Part shown: piece after piece, positions 26,934 to 34,859 of the stretch
Layout: each line of letters starts with the position of its first letter
How positions within the stretch are numbered: the first letter of the stretch is position 1
DNA from: Acidobacteriota bacterium
GTDB taxonomy: Bacteria > Acidobacteriota > Thermoanaerobaculia > Gp7-AA8
Assembly (NCBI GenBank): GCA_021325515.1
Contig: JAJPHC010000048.1
Coordinates: 27,587 to 91,586 of the forward strand
Length of the DNA stretch: 64,000 nt
Reading direction: 5' to 3'
Made by a program: the position numbers and the translations under genes
Notes under the pieces: generated by a model
The model's database searches: none
What the model was told of the DNA's origin: nothing
Seen by the model: the letters and a program-made list of their open reading frames with translations, nothing else

Positions 26934-28042
26934 TGCGCGATCGTCACTTTCGTCTTGTCGGGCAATCCGTAGTTGCCCTCGATGACCACCGTCTCACCGC
27001 CGCGAAGGCCGGAGGTGATCTGCGTGCGCTGATTGTCGTGTACGCCCACGGTGACATGGACTTCGTGCGCGACCGATTGCGCGTCGACGATCATCACCGT
27101 CCCGCCGCTCGCGTTCGACGCGTCGAGCGTCACCGCGGGCGTCGGGACGATCACCGCCCCGCGTGTCGCGCTGCTGTCGATGGTTAGCCGTGCCGCGGAG
27201 TTGGGCCGGAGCTGGCCGTTCGGATTCGGCAGCGTGACCCAGATCTCCACCGCGCGGCTCTGCGGATCGGCGGAACGCCCGACGAGACTAACGGCCGACT
27301 GCAGCACGGTGCCGGGCAGGTCGTCCGGCATGACCGCGGCCGCGTCGCCGGGATGGACGAGTGCGGCGGCGCCGGCGGACAGCGGCGCCTTCACGATGAC
27401 GGATGAGGCATCGGCGATGGTGAGCAGCCTGACGCCGGACGCCGCGAAGTCTCCCTGATACGCGAACTGCTCGGTGACGATGCCGTCGAATGGCGCGCGC
27501 ACCGCGGCGTAACTCAACTGCGCGTCGAGCGATCCGAGATGATGGACGGCCTCCGCCACTTTGCTGTGCGCCGTTTTCAGAGCGCCTTGTGCGTTGGCGA
27601 CATCGAGCTGCGACGACTCGAGGTCTTTCTTCGAGATGCCGCCTTTCGCGTACAGCCCCTGCCGCCGCTCCCACGTTCTTCGCGCGTTTTCCAGCGCCGC
27701 TTCCGCCGGCGCAATCGCCTCCTTCGCCGTCGCCACCGCCGCCTCCGCCTCGGCGCGCTGCGCGGCGAGATCGCGCGCTTCGATCTGCGCCAGCACGTCT
27801 CCGGCGCGAACACGCCGGTTCTTCAGCAGCGGCATCTGCGCGATCTGCCCGCTGACCTTCGAGCTGACCGCAGCTTCATGCCGCGTCGTGATCGTCCCTA
27901 CCAGCTCGATGGGCTGCGCGATCGTGCCGGTTTCCGCTTTCGCCACGCGCACGCTCACGACCGGCGGCGCCGTTTCCTCGGACGCGCCCCGCTGGCATGC
28001 GGCCGACGCGAAGAGAAGCACGAATGACATCGCTCGTTTCAT
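26930..28042 (-). CDS. RND efflux periplasmic adaptor (membrane fusion) lipoprotein
   Basis: A 370-residue adaptor bridging the RND pump and TolC. MKRAMSFVLLFASAAC is a lipoprotein signal (Cys16). The lipoyl half-motifs are IELVGTITTRHEAAVSSKVS and YAAVRAPFDGIVTEQFAYQG, flanking an alpha-hairpin of about 95 residues (AQRAEAEAAVATAKEAI … KVAEAVHHLGSLDAQLS). The beta-barrel and membrane-proximal domains follow, ending GLPDKTKVTIAQ. Both ends overlap neighbours by 4 bp as ATGA, so the three genes are translated as a coupled operon. Confidence 0.92.
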   Translation of the reverse strand: MKRAMSFVLLFASAACQRGASEETAPPVVSVRVAKAETGTIAQPIELVGTITTRHEAAVSSKVSGQIAQMPLLKNRRVRAGDVLAQIEARDLAAQRAEAEAAVATAKEAIAPAEAALENARRTWERRQGLYAKGGISKKDLESSQLDVANAQGALKTAHSKVAEAVHHLGSLDAQLSYAAVRAPFDGIVTEQFAYQGDFAASGVRLLTIADASSVIVKAPLSAGAAALVHPGDAAAVMPDDLPGTVLQSAVSLVGRSADPQSRAVEIWVTLPNPNGQLRPNSAARLTIDSSATRGAVIVPTPAVTLDASNASGGTVMIVDAQSVAHEVHVTVGVHDNQRTQITSGLRGGETVVIEGNYGLPDKTKVTIAQ

Positions 28043-29328
28043 GGCGCTGCCGCCTCCTGCAATTGCGCGCGCGCCACTTCGAAGTCGTAGAGCGCCTGCT
28101 GAAGACTAACCCGCTGTTGCGCGAGCGTGGTCAGCGCGTCGGTGACTTCGAGAATCGGCGCTTCGCCTGCGCGGTAGCGCGCGATGGAGATCTCGGCATT
28201 CTGCCGGGCGCCGGCGACGGCCGCACGCGCATTCGCAGCGCGCCGCACCGCGGACGCCGCCGCTTCCCGTGCGCGAAGATCCTGTTGTTCGATGTCGCGC
28301 TGCGTCAGCGCGAGCTGGCGCGCCGCCGATTCCGCGCGAATCTCCGCCTGGCGTTGCCGCGCGCGCGCAGCTCCCCAGTCGGAGATCGGAATGCGGAGAC
28401 TCGCCGTAATCAGATAGCCCGCGTGCTGGCGGATCTCGTCCGCGCGCAGGGAGCGCGAGTCGAAGCCCTCATCCGCCGAGTACGTGAGCGACGGCAGACG
28501 CTCGGCGCGCGCGACGGCGGCATCCTCACGCGCCGCGCGTTGCTGCGCTGCGGCCTGCACGAGTTGCGGGCGCTGCATGATTGAGACGGGAGTCAGCCGC
28601 TCGATCTCGGCCATCGACGGCTCGGCCGTGAGGCTCGAGACCGCGAGCGCGTCCGAGGATTGATATCCGATCAAAACGCGCAGGGCTGCGGCGGCGATCG
28701 TCTCCTGCACGCGCGCCTGCTCGAGATCATCGCGCCGCTGCGCCGTCTGCAGACGCGCGCGGATCGCATCGACCTCGGGCACTTCACCGTACTCCTGCTG
28801 CAGTGCAGTGACCTTCTCGAATTCCTCGGCCGCGGAAAGTGACTCCTCCGCCGCGCCGCGCTTCGCTGTCGCCAGCGCGAGGCCGAAGTACGACTCGCGC
28901 AGCGAGCGCAGCAGCTCGCGCCGCGCCAGCTCGGTTCCCGCGTGCGCGGCCGCGAGGAGCTCGTAGCTTCGACGAACGGCGGCGCGCAGTCCGAAGTCGA
29001 GCGAGCCTTCGGCACCGATCAGCGATTGATACTCCCGCGCCGCGTTTTGCGCGATGAACGCGGGATCGGTCGAGTGCGCGGTGAGCGGCTTGTTGTACGT
29101 GACGGTCGAGAGACTCCGGATCTTCGGAAGCAGCGCGGCACGCACTTGCGTCACGTCGAGCGCGGCAACCTGCTCGTCGGCCAATGCCTGCTGATACGCG
29201 GACGCCTGCTGCAGCGCGCGCTGCGAGGCGTCGGCGAGCGAGAGCGGCGGCGGCGGCGCGGGCTGCTGCGAAACACCGGCGGCTTGCATCACGGCCAGCA
29301 ACATCCACCCGAACGAACGGCTCAGCAT
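28039..29328 (-). CDS. TolC family outer-membrane efflux protein
   Basis: A 429-residue outer-membrane factor, first gene of the efflux operon. The N-terminus is a signal peptide (MLSRSFGWMLLAVMQAAGVS). Two repeated halves each have long coiled helices: LSLADASQRALQQASAYQQA and AAVRRSYELLAAAHAGTELA in the first, QLALTQRDIEQQDLRAREAA and VTDALTTLAQQRVSLQQALY in the second. The ATG at 29328 was preferred over an upstream TTG because it starts the signal peptide; TAAGAC lies 9 nt before it. A direct-repeat operator lies 27 bp upstream. Confidence 0.9.
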   Translation of the reverse strand: MLSRSFGWMLLAVMQAAGVSQQPAPPPPLSLADASQRALQQASAYQQALADEQVAALDVTQVRAALLPKIRSLSTVTYNKPLTAHSTDPAFIAQNAAREYQSLIGAEGSLDFGLRAAVRRSYELLAAAHAGTELARRELLRSLRESYFGLALATAKRGAAEESLSAAEEFEKVTALQQEYGEVPEVDAIRARLQTAQRRDDLEQARVQETIAAAALRVLIGYQSSDALAVSSLTAEPSMAEIERLTPVSIMQRPQLVQAAAQQRAAREDAAVARAERLPSLTYSADEGFDSRSLRADEIRQHAGYLITASLRIPISDWGAARARQRQAEIRAESAARQLALTQRDIEQQDLRAREAAASAVRRAANARAAVAGARQNAEISIARYRAGEAPILEVTDALTTLAQQRVSLQQALYDFEVARAQLQEAAAP

Positions 29329-29354
29329 GCCGCGCAAGTCTTACAAGGCGCGCC

Positions 29355-29371
29355 TAAACGCCGTATGAACC
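29355..29371 (-). promoter_or_regulatory. Operator site O1, 11-bp direct repeat (GTTCAT-N5-GTTTAG)
   Basis: On the minus strand GTTCAT and GTTTAG are spaced 11 bp start to start, with a TAAGAC -10-like box 10 nt further, leading to tolC. The site also sits about 45 bp before the divergent regulator start. Bases around it match O2 (31486) at most positions: both read GCCGGTTCAT and CGTTTAGGCG. This is the layout used by OmpR/PhoB-family dimers. Confidence 0.7.
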
Positions 29372-29415
29372 GGCGCCGGGTATTCAGAGCGCATGCATCC
29401 GGCTACGATGCTGCC

Positions 29416-30087
29416 ATGCGCGTATTGGTCGTCGAAGACGATCCCGACATGGCGCGGTTCATCACGCGCGGACTCGGCGAACAGGCCTACGCCGTCGATG
29501 CCGTCATGACGGGCGACGCGGCGATCGAGCGCGCGATGACCACGCCGTACGACGCCATCGTTCTGGACGTCATGATCCCCGCTCCCGACGGATTGGAGGT
29601 CTGCCGCGTGCTACGCCAGCACGGGACCGACACGCCCATCCTCATGCTGACCGCACGCGATGCCGTCCGCGATCGCGTCGAAGGTCTCGACGCAGGGGCC
29701 GACGACTACCTCGTCAAGCCGTTTGAATTCGCGGAGCTGCTGGCTCGCGTGCGCGCGCTGGTGCGGCGGCGGGGCGCCCCGCACGCGCCTCGCATCGAGA
29801 TCGCGGATCTCTGCATCGACACCCTCGCCCATCGCGTGACGCGCGGAGGCGAGGAGCTGACGCTGACGACGAAAGAGTACGCGCTGCTCGAATATCTCGC
29901 GCTGAACGCGGGGCGTGTGATGGGACGCGAGGAGATCGCCGAACATGTCTGGAACGAGGAGTTCGATCCGTTCTCCAATCTGATCGAGGTCTACATCGGC
30001 CGGCTGCGCCGCATCGTCGACCGCGGGCGGACGCCGGCGCTCATCCACACGATCCGCCTCGCGGGCTACATCCTGGAGGCGCGATGA
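29416..30087 (+). CDS. OmpR-family response regulator
   Basis: A 223-residue two-component regulator. The receiver (about 1-120) has VLVVEDDPDMARF, the phospho-Asp in IVLDVMIPAPDG, the Thr in LMLTARDAVRDR and Lys in YLVKPFEFAEL. The C-terminal winged helix has LTTKEYALLEYLALNAGRV and SNLIEVYIGRLRRIVD. It is closest in style to the PmrA/QseB group. It lies divergent to the efflux operon and is coupled to its kinase by a 4-bp ATGA overlap. TACGAT lies 6 nt before the ATG, with no Shine-Dalgarno. It is the obvious candidate to bind O1-O4. Confidence 0.93.
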   Translation: MRVLVVEDDPDMARFITRGLGEQAYAVDAVMTGDAAIERAMTTPYDAIVLDVMIPAPDGLEVCRVLRQHGTDTPILMLTARDAVRDRVEGLDAGADDYLVKPFEFAELLARVRALVRRRGAPHAPRIEIADLCIDTLAHRVTRGGEELTLTTKEYALLEYLALNAGRVMGREEIAEHVWNEEFDPFSNLIEVYIGRLRRIVDRGRTPALIHTIRLAGYILEAR

Positions 30088-31502
30088 GCATCCATTCGAT
30101 TCGCGTGCGTCTCACGGCCTGGTATGCGCTGCTGCTGGCGATCGCGCTCTTGGCCGGCGACGCGGTGACGTACGTCGTCGCGCGCAAGCAGATCCAGCGA
30201 TCGGCGGACGCGGCGCTCGTGTCGACCACGCGCAATCTCATCGCGGCTCTGCGCGATGAAGTCGATGAAGGCCACGGGCCGCTGCGCCTCCGCGCTGCGA
30301 ACGAACTGCTGGCGGAATACCGCGATGATGATCGAGGCATCGTGCTGCTCAACGCGGATGGAAGCGAGTTCGCGGCACACCGGAACGCCGTGACGCGATC
30401 GCTCGATCGCGCGCTGCTGCAGCGCGTGGCGGCGGCGCATCGATTCGGATTCATCACGACGGGCGGCGCGCGGCTGTACGTCTCGCCGGTGCAATTCGGT
30501 GCGCAGACGTTCGTCGTCGCCGCCGCGCAGTCGCTCGCGCGTCAGGAAGAAACGCTCGAGGACCTCCGCACGGCGATGTTCGCCACCGCGCCGGCTGCTC
30601 TCCTCGTCGCGACGTTCGGCGGGTACATCCTCGCCCGCAAGAGTCTGCGGCCGGTCGTGCGGATGAGCGAGAAGGCGCGCGCGATCAGCGCCACCAATCT
30701 CTCCGAGCGCGTCGAAGTGGCGAACCCGCGCGACGAGCTCGGAGAGCTCGCTGCGACGCTCAACGAACTGCTGGGAAGACTCGATCGCTCCTTCAGCGAT
30801 CAACGCACGTTCATGGCCGATGCGTCGCACGAGCTGCGCACGCCGGTGGCGATCCTGCAGGGTGAGCTGGACGTGACGCTTTCGCGCGACGACCGGAACG
30901 CGGCGGAGTATCGCGAGAGCCTGGAGGTGATGCATCGCACGGTCCGGCGGCTCACCCGCATCGTCCGCGATCTCTTTCTCCTTGCGCGCAGCGACGCCGG
31001 CGACATCCCGCTCAAGCGCGAGCCGCTGTACGCCGGCGATCTCGTGCAGCAGACCGCGCGCGCCTACAAGACTGTGGCCGCCGAGCGCGGCGTGACCGTC
31101 GTCGCGGAGTGCGCGGACGATCTCCCGATCTCCGGCGATGAAGACCTGCTGCAGCGCATGATCGGAAACCTGATCGAGAACGCGATCCGGCATACGCGCC
31201 CCGACAGCGACGTGCGCGTTCGCTGTCTGATCGAGGACGAGCGCGCGCGCATCGAAGTGAGCGATCGCGGCACGGGGATTCCTGCCGGATGTCGCGAGCA
31301 GATCTTCGACCGCTTCTTCCGCGCCGATCCCGCACGCACGGCCAGCAACGGAAGCGGCGCAGGCCTGGGCCTGCCGATCGCGCGCTGGATCGCCGAAGTG
31401 CATGGAGGCAACCTCTGGCTCGATCGCTCCGGCGACGACGGAAGTGTGTTCGTCGTGACGCTTCCGCTGCGCCGCCCTCCTGCCGGTTCATCGCGCGTTT
31501 AG
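30084..31502 (+). CDS. Membrane sensor histidine kinase
   Basis: A 472-residue kinase, partner of the preceding regulator. TM1 is at about 10-32 (AWYALLLAIALLAGDAVTYV); a periplasmic loop of about 125 residues follows, then TM2 near 165-185 (APAALLVATFGGYILA). The HAMP segment (LRPVVRMSEKARAISATNLS) is followed by HisKA with FMADASHELRTPVAIL (His about 248). HATPase boxes are MIGNLIENAIRHT, VSDRGTGIPAG and GSGAGLGLPIARWIAEVHGG. The periplasmic loop is short and has no Cys or His cluster, so the stimulus cannot be guessed. Its stop codon is part of operator O2. Confidence 0.93.
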   Translation: MSIHSIRVRLTAWYALLLAIALLAGDAVTYVVARKQIQRSADAALVSTTRNLIAALRDEVDEGHGPLRLRAANELLAEYRDDDRGIVLLNADGSEFAAHRNAVTRSLDRALLQRVAAAHRFGFITTGGARLYVSPVQFGAQTFVVAAAQSLARQEETLEDLRTAMFATAPAALLVATFGGYILARKSLRPVVRMSEKARAISATNLSERVEVANPRDELGELAATLNELLGRLDRSFSDQRTFMADASHELRTPVAILQGELDVTLSRDDRNAAEYRESLEVMHRTVRRLTRIVRDLFLLARSDAGDIPLKREPLYAGDLVQQTARAYKTVAAERGVTVVAECADDLPISGDEDLLQRMIGNLIENAIRHTRPDSDVRVRCLIEDERARIEVSDRGTGIPAGCREQIFDRFFRADPARTASNGSGAGLGLPIARWIAEVHGGNLWLDRSGDDGSVFVVTLPLRRPPAGSSRV

Positions 31503-31519
31503 GCGTTCCGCACTACGGT
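31486..31519 (+). promoter_or_regulatory. Operator site O2 and -10-like box
   Basis: GTTCAT (31486) and GTTTAG (31497) are spaced 11 bp; the last bases are the kinase stop codon. TACGGT at 31514-31519 follows 11 nt later. The arrangement would give the downstream beta-propeller gene its own regulator-dependent promoter. Confidence 0.6.
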
Positions 31520-31554
31520 CTCGTCTGTCCGCCTCACATGGATGAAAGGAACTC

Positions 31555-32571
31555 ATGTTGACACGCTCGCGCCTGCTCCTCATCTCCGTTCTCTTCGCGC
31601 AGTCGCTTCCGTTGTTCGCCGCCGGCTATTCGGTTCGCACGCTGGCGTTGCCCGGCGCCCCCGCCGCCGGGATCGCGATGGACTACATCGCCTTCGATGG
31701 TGCGACCAACTCGGTGTGGGTTCCCGGCAGCAATGGCACCGTCTACGTGATCGACGCTGCAAGTGGAAAGATCCGGGAAGTGACCGGCTTTCCGACGAAG
31801 GAAGTGACCGTGCGCGACCGCCAGCGCGTGCTCGGCCCGAGCTCCGTCACATTCGGCGAGGGGAAGGTTTACATCGGCGACCGCGCGGACAGCAGCATCT
31901 GCACCGTCGATCCGAAGACGCTCGAGCGCGGACGGTGCGAAGTGCTCGCGTCGATGCCCGATGGTCTGGCGTACGTCGGCCCGACGAAGGAAGTGTGGGT
32001 CACAGCGCCGCGCGACAGGACGATCCGCATCCTCGATGCCGGCACGCTGAAGGAGAAAGCGGTGCTGACCTTCGAAGGAAACCCGGAGGGCTTCGCCGTC
32101 GACGCGAAGCGCCATCGTTTCTACACGAATCTCGAAGACAAGGATCGCACGCTGGCCATCGACCTCACGTCGCACAAGACGCTGGCGTCATGGAACCCGG
32201 CATGCGGCGAAGATGGTCCGCACGGCCTGCACATCGACGAGAGATCGGGACATCTCTTCGTCGCATGCAGCGCAAAGGTCGAAGTACTGAACGCAGGCGG
32301 CAACGGCGCGGTGCTCTCGTCGATCGATACCGGCAACGGCGTCGATGACTTCGATCTCGCATCGGGCATGGTGTACGCCGGCGCCGCGCGCGACGCGAAG
32401 CTCACGATCGCGCGCGTCGATGCCGCCGGCCGCCTCACGCTCGTGGCCGCGGTGCCGACGGCAGCCGGTGCGCGAAATCCCGCGGTGGCGAAGAACGGAG
32501 ATGTCTATCTCGCCCACGGCGGCGGCGTCAGGTCGGGCGATCTCGTCGTCGTTTCGCCACCGGCACACTGA
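31555..32571 (+). CDS. Secreted YncE-like beta-propeller protein
   Basis: A 338-residue protein with a signal peptide (MLTRSRLLLISVLFAQSLPLFAA). About six or seven blades are visible as repeats of the form VYVIDAASGKIREV, STICTVDPKTLERG-like (SSICTVDPKTLERG), IRILDAGTLKEKA and AIDLTSHKTLASW. No catalytic residues or metal sites are clear. YncE-type propellers bind ligands or DNA in the periplasm; this one may modulate the neighbouring kinase. AAAGGA lies a few bases before the ATG. It belongs to the regulator-kinase operon or is expressed from O2. Confidence 0.82.
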   Translation: MLTRSRLLLISVLFAQSLPLFAAGYSVRTLALPGAPAAGIAMDYIAFDGATNSVWVPGSNGTVYVIDAASGKIREVTGFPTKEVTVRDRQRVLGPSSVTFGEGKVYIGDRADSSICTVDPKTLERGRCEVLASMPDGLAYVGPTKEVWVTAPRDRTIRILDAGTLKEKAVLTFEGNPEGFAVDAKRHRFYTNLEDKDRTLAIDLTSHKTLASWNPACGEDGPHGLHIDERSGHLFVACSAKVEVLNAGGNGAVLSSIDTGNGVDDFDLASGMVYAGAARDAKLTIARVDAAGRLTLVAAVPTAAGARNPAVAKNGDVYLAHGGGVRSGDLVVVSPPAH

Positions 32572-32620
32572 CCTTGCGCATGCAGCGGCGGCCGGAGTCG
32601 CTCCGGCCGCCGCACGTTTC

Positions 32621-32950
32621 TTAGTGCTTCGCTTTTTCTTTCGCTTCCTGCTTCTTCTCCGCCGCTTCCTTCGCCGCGTTCTCGTGCTGCACGGCGACGA
32701 TCCTGCCGTTCAGCGCATCGACGTTGACTTCGGTGATCGCGGCTGCGGACGTGGCGATGTCGAACGAGTAGATCAACTTCCCATGCTCGTTCTCCAGTTC
32801 CGCGCTCTTGATCTTCCCCGGCGCCTTCTTCAGCGCGATGGCGCGCGCCTGCTCCATCGTGATCTTCGGTTTCGCCGCCGTTGTCGCGCCGAATGCGGAC
32901 ACCGCCATCGCGGCGGCAGCAAGGAACGTTGCAATCGATTTGTGTTTCAT
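32621..32950 (-). CDS. Small secreted PepSY-domain protein
   Basis: A 109-residue protein. The ATG at 32950 follows AAAGGAGA and begins a signal peptide (MKHKSIATFLAAAAMAVSAF). One PepSY domain covers about 30-85: ITMEQARAIALKKAPGKIKS, then KLIYSFDIAT and ITEVNVDALNGRIVAVQHE, with a charged Ala/Glu/Lys-rich tail. PepSY proteins inhibit or shield peptidases and often accompany two-component systems that sense envelope stress. It is convergent with the propeller gene; two operator sites (33014-33063) lie in its promoter region. Confidence 0.87.
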   Translation of the reverse strand: MKHKSIATFLAAAAMAVSAFGATTAAKPKITMEQARAIALKKAPGKIKSAELENEHGKLIYSFDIATSAAAITEVNVDALNGRIVAVQHENAAKEAAEKKQEAKEKAKH

Positions 32951-33013
32951 CGGGTCTCCTTTGGGACTTGTGAAATCAAAAAGGAAAACACCCGCGCCGC
33001 CGGCGCGCATTGC

Positions 33014-33063
33014 ATGAACGCGCGATGAACGCAACGCCCGCGCACGATTCATCGCGCGTTTAC
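33014..33063. promoter_or_regulatory. Operator sites O3 (minus strand) and O4 (plus strand)
   Basis: O3: on the minus strand GTTCAT-CGCGC-GTTCAT (33030 to 33014), a perfect direct repeat with 11-bp spacing, 64 bp before the PepSY gene. O4: on the plus strand ATTCAT-CGCGC-GTTTAC (33047-33063). Sixteen bases of O4 are nearly identical to O2 (TTCATCGCGCGTTTA is shared). Both fit the same regulator as O1. Confidence 0.65.
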
Positions 33064-33275
33064 CGGGTCTCCCCGCACTATCGCGCGCCGCGCGCAAGTC
33101 AACTCGCTTAATTAACACTTGCGTGCGAATCCTTCCCGCAGAGTCCGCTTAGCGGTCATCGATTTTTTTCTATGGTAATTTTGGTGCACGGAATCATTGC
33201 CGGCCGTACTTCCGAGCACGCGATGGCGTGGCGGTGCAGATCTGCGGCCCAATCTCTCGTGGGGGGAAAACATTT

Positions 33276-33770
33276 ATGAAGATTCGTCACGTCCTCGGCT
33301 GCCTGGTCACGCTTGGTCTGATTCGAATCGGAGTGACGGCGTATGCGCAGCGCCCGCCAGCCGCTCCTGCAAAGCAGCCGGAGATTTCCGTATCACCTGC
33401 TGCGGTACTGGCGGAAGTCGACAAATTGAAGAAGGATATTTCGGATCTGAAAAAGCAGAATGCCGAACTGGATAAGAAGCTGACAAGCATCAGCGGTGAC
33501 GTTGCCGCGCTGAAGCTCCTGGCGGCAGGCGCCAATCAGTCCGCTGCCGAGGTCAAGAAGGAGATGACGGAGGCTGGGAACAAGCTGGCCGACCTCGACA
33601 AGCGTTTTTCACAACATAGCCACACTTATGAAAGATGGTCGCTGGGCTGGCGCAACAATCAGTGTGTCAGTGGTACGAAGGGTTCCATCATCAGTCCGGT
33701 CAATATCCAGTGCGCCGACATTTATCAATGGACGTCGGAAAACATCAAGACATCCTCGCCGGTTCCGTGA
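33276..33770 (+). CDS. Secreted coiled-coil protein of unknown function
   Basis: A 164-residue protein. The ATG follows GGGGGGA by 8 nt. The signal peptide (MKIRHVLGCLVTLGLIRIGV) is followed by a Pro/Ala linker. A coiled coil covers about 50-115 with heptad Leu/Ile: LAEVDKLKKDISDLKKQNAE and LDKKLTSISGDVAALKLLA. The C-terminal 40 residues contain YERWSLGWRNNQCVSG and two Cys that may pair. No family is recognised. It opens a four-gene run of secreted proteins with somewhat lower GC than the flanks. Confidence 0.7.
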   Translation: MKIRHVLGCLVTLGLIRIGVTAYAQRPPAAPAKQPEISVSPAAVLAEVDKLKKDISDLKKQNAELDKKLTSISGDVAALKLLAAGANQSAAEVKKEMTEAGNKLADLDKRFSQHSHTYERWSLGWRNNQCVSGTKGSIISPVNIQCADIYQWTSENIKTSSPVP

Positions 33771-33829
33771 ACATCGGCTGTCGTTTGTATGGACCGTGAG
33801 AATGACTGCATCATCTAACGGGGGATAGC

Positions 33830-34789
33830 ATGCGACGGATAGAGTTGGGAGTCATTGTGCTGCTGTGCACCGCGTTCATCTTCGCGCAGGATTTTCCTTC
33901 GTCTCCGAAGAATTCGCCATGGGTTGGCAACTGCCATATCAAACCGGACTACAAGAGCGCCGAGATTTCGCCGGCGGTCCGGACGTACCACTTTCTCGAA
34001 TTGTGCGCCAAGTTCGACCCCGCAACCGGCGAAGCCGGCGATCTGAGCGGGGAAACCGCTGCCCAAGCAGGCGCCGTCGGCATCAAATGGGAGGGCCGGT
34101 GGAACCCGGCCACGAAACGGGCGACAGAAACCATCGGCGTCAAGAACCCGTTGAAATTCACGACAACGTGCGATGCCGACCCATGGATCGACAGTGGCAA
34201 GTGCAAGAACGTCTATCAGCCACCGGATATCTTTCCTGTTACGAAAGCCTCCCTTACGAGCTCGACCATCGCGGCGCTCAAAACGCAGGCGAAGTCCGAG
34301 ATGAAGTTCCCACAAGCTGGAGACGTCAAGATGGTGCCGATCCTGAAGTTTCCCAAGGGCCACAACTTCAACGCGCTCGACGACATCGTCATAGGAGTGG
34401 AGAAGGATCCTGCGGCGCCGAGCGGTATCGCACTGCTCGAAATCACAATGAGTGGCGCGAAGATCCAACGCCCTATCAGTCCCGATGTCATGAACCTCAC
34501 AGCGGACAAAGGGACGAGATTCACTCAGGCGGATCTGCCCGGATGCGGCTCGTGCAGTGTGCGGGCGGCATGGAAAACCGACCCGATCGTCTGGAGCTCA
34601 CCTGAGACGTTCACGCGCAACAGTCTCTTTCCGTCGTCCGAGAAGGCAGACAAACAGTTGGCGGACCACGGCTGCACAGCGCAGAAGAACAAGATCGGGA
34701 ACTTCGTCTGTCCGAAGCCCGACGGATTTAACCTGTGCGTAATACTGAAGAGCAAACCCAATAGCGACGTCAAAGTCTGTTCGAAGTAG
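33830..34789 (+). CDS. Secreted protein of unknown function
   Basis: A 319-residue protein with signal peptide MRRIELGVIVLLCTAFIFA. It has eight or so scattered Cys (WVGNCHIKP, LELCAKFD, TTTCDADPW, GKCKNVY, GCGSCSVRA, HGCTAQKN, NFVCPKP, CVILKS), expected to form disulfides outside the cytoplasm. No catalytic pattern is seen. It lies 59 bp after the coiled-coil gene and 70 bp before the LGFP/M23-like gene, so cotranscription is likely. I do not recognise a family. Confidence 0.68.
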   Translation: MRRIELGVIVLLCTAFIFAQDFPSSPKNSPWVGNCHIKPDYKSAEISPAVRTYHFLELCAKFDPATGEAGDLSGETAAQAGAVGIKWEGRWNPATKRATETIGVKNPLKFTTTCDADPWIDSGKCKNVYQPPDIFPVTKASLTSSTIAALKTQAKSEMKFPQAGDVKMVPILKFPKGHNFNALDDIVIGVEKDPAAPSGIALLEITMSGAKIQRPISPDVMNLTADKGTRFTQADLPGCGSCSVRAAWKTDPIVWSSPETFTRNSLFPSSEKADKQLADHGCTAQKNKIGNFVCPKPDGFNLCVILKSKPNSDVKVCSK

Positions 34790-34859
34790 ATCCCCCATCC
34801 CACGCGATCTCCGCAGCCCGCATGAGATCGCGGCCACGTATGAGTGAGAGGAGCTCGAT

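Noticed and set aside
23883..29328. CzcCBA heavy-metal efflux system
   Set aside because: The TM4 motif has the double Asp pattern of drug-type RND pumps and the adaptor lacks metal-binding His or Met clusters.
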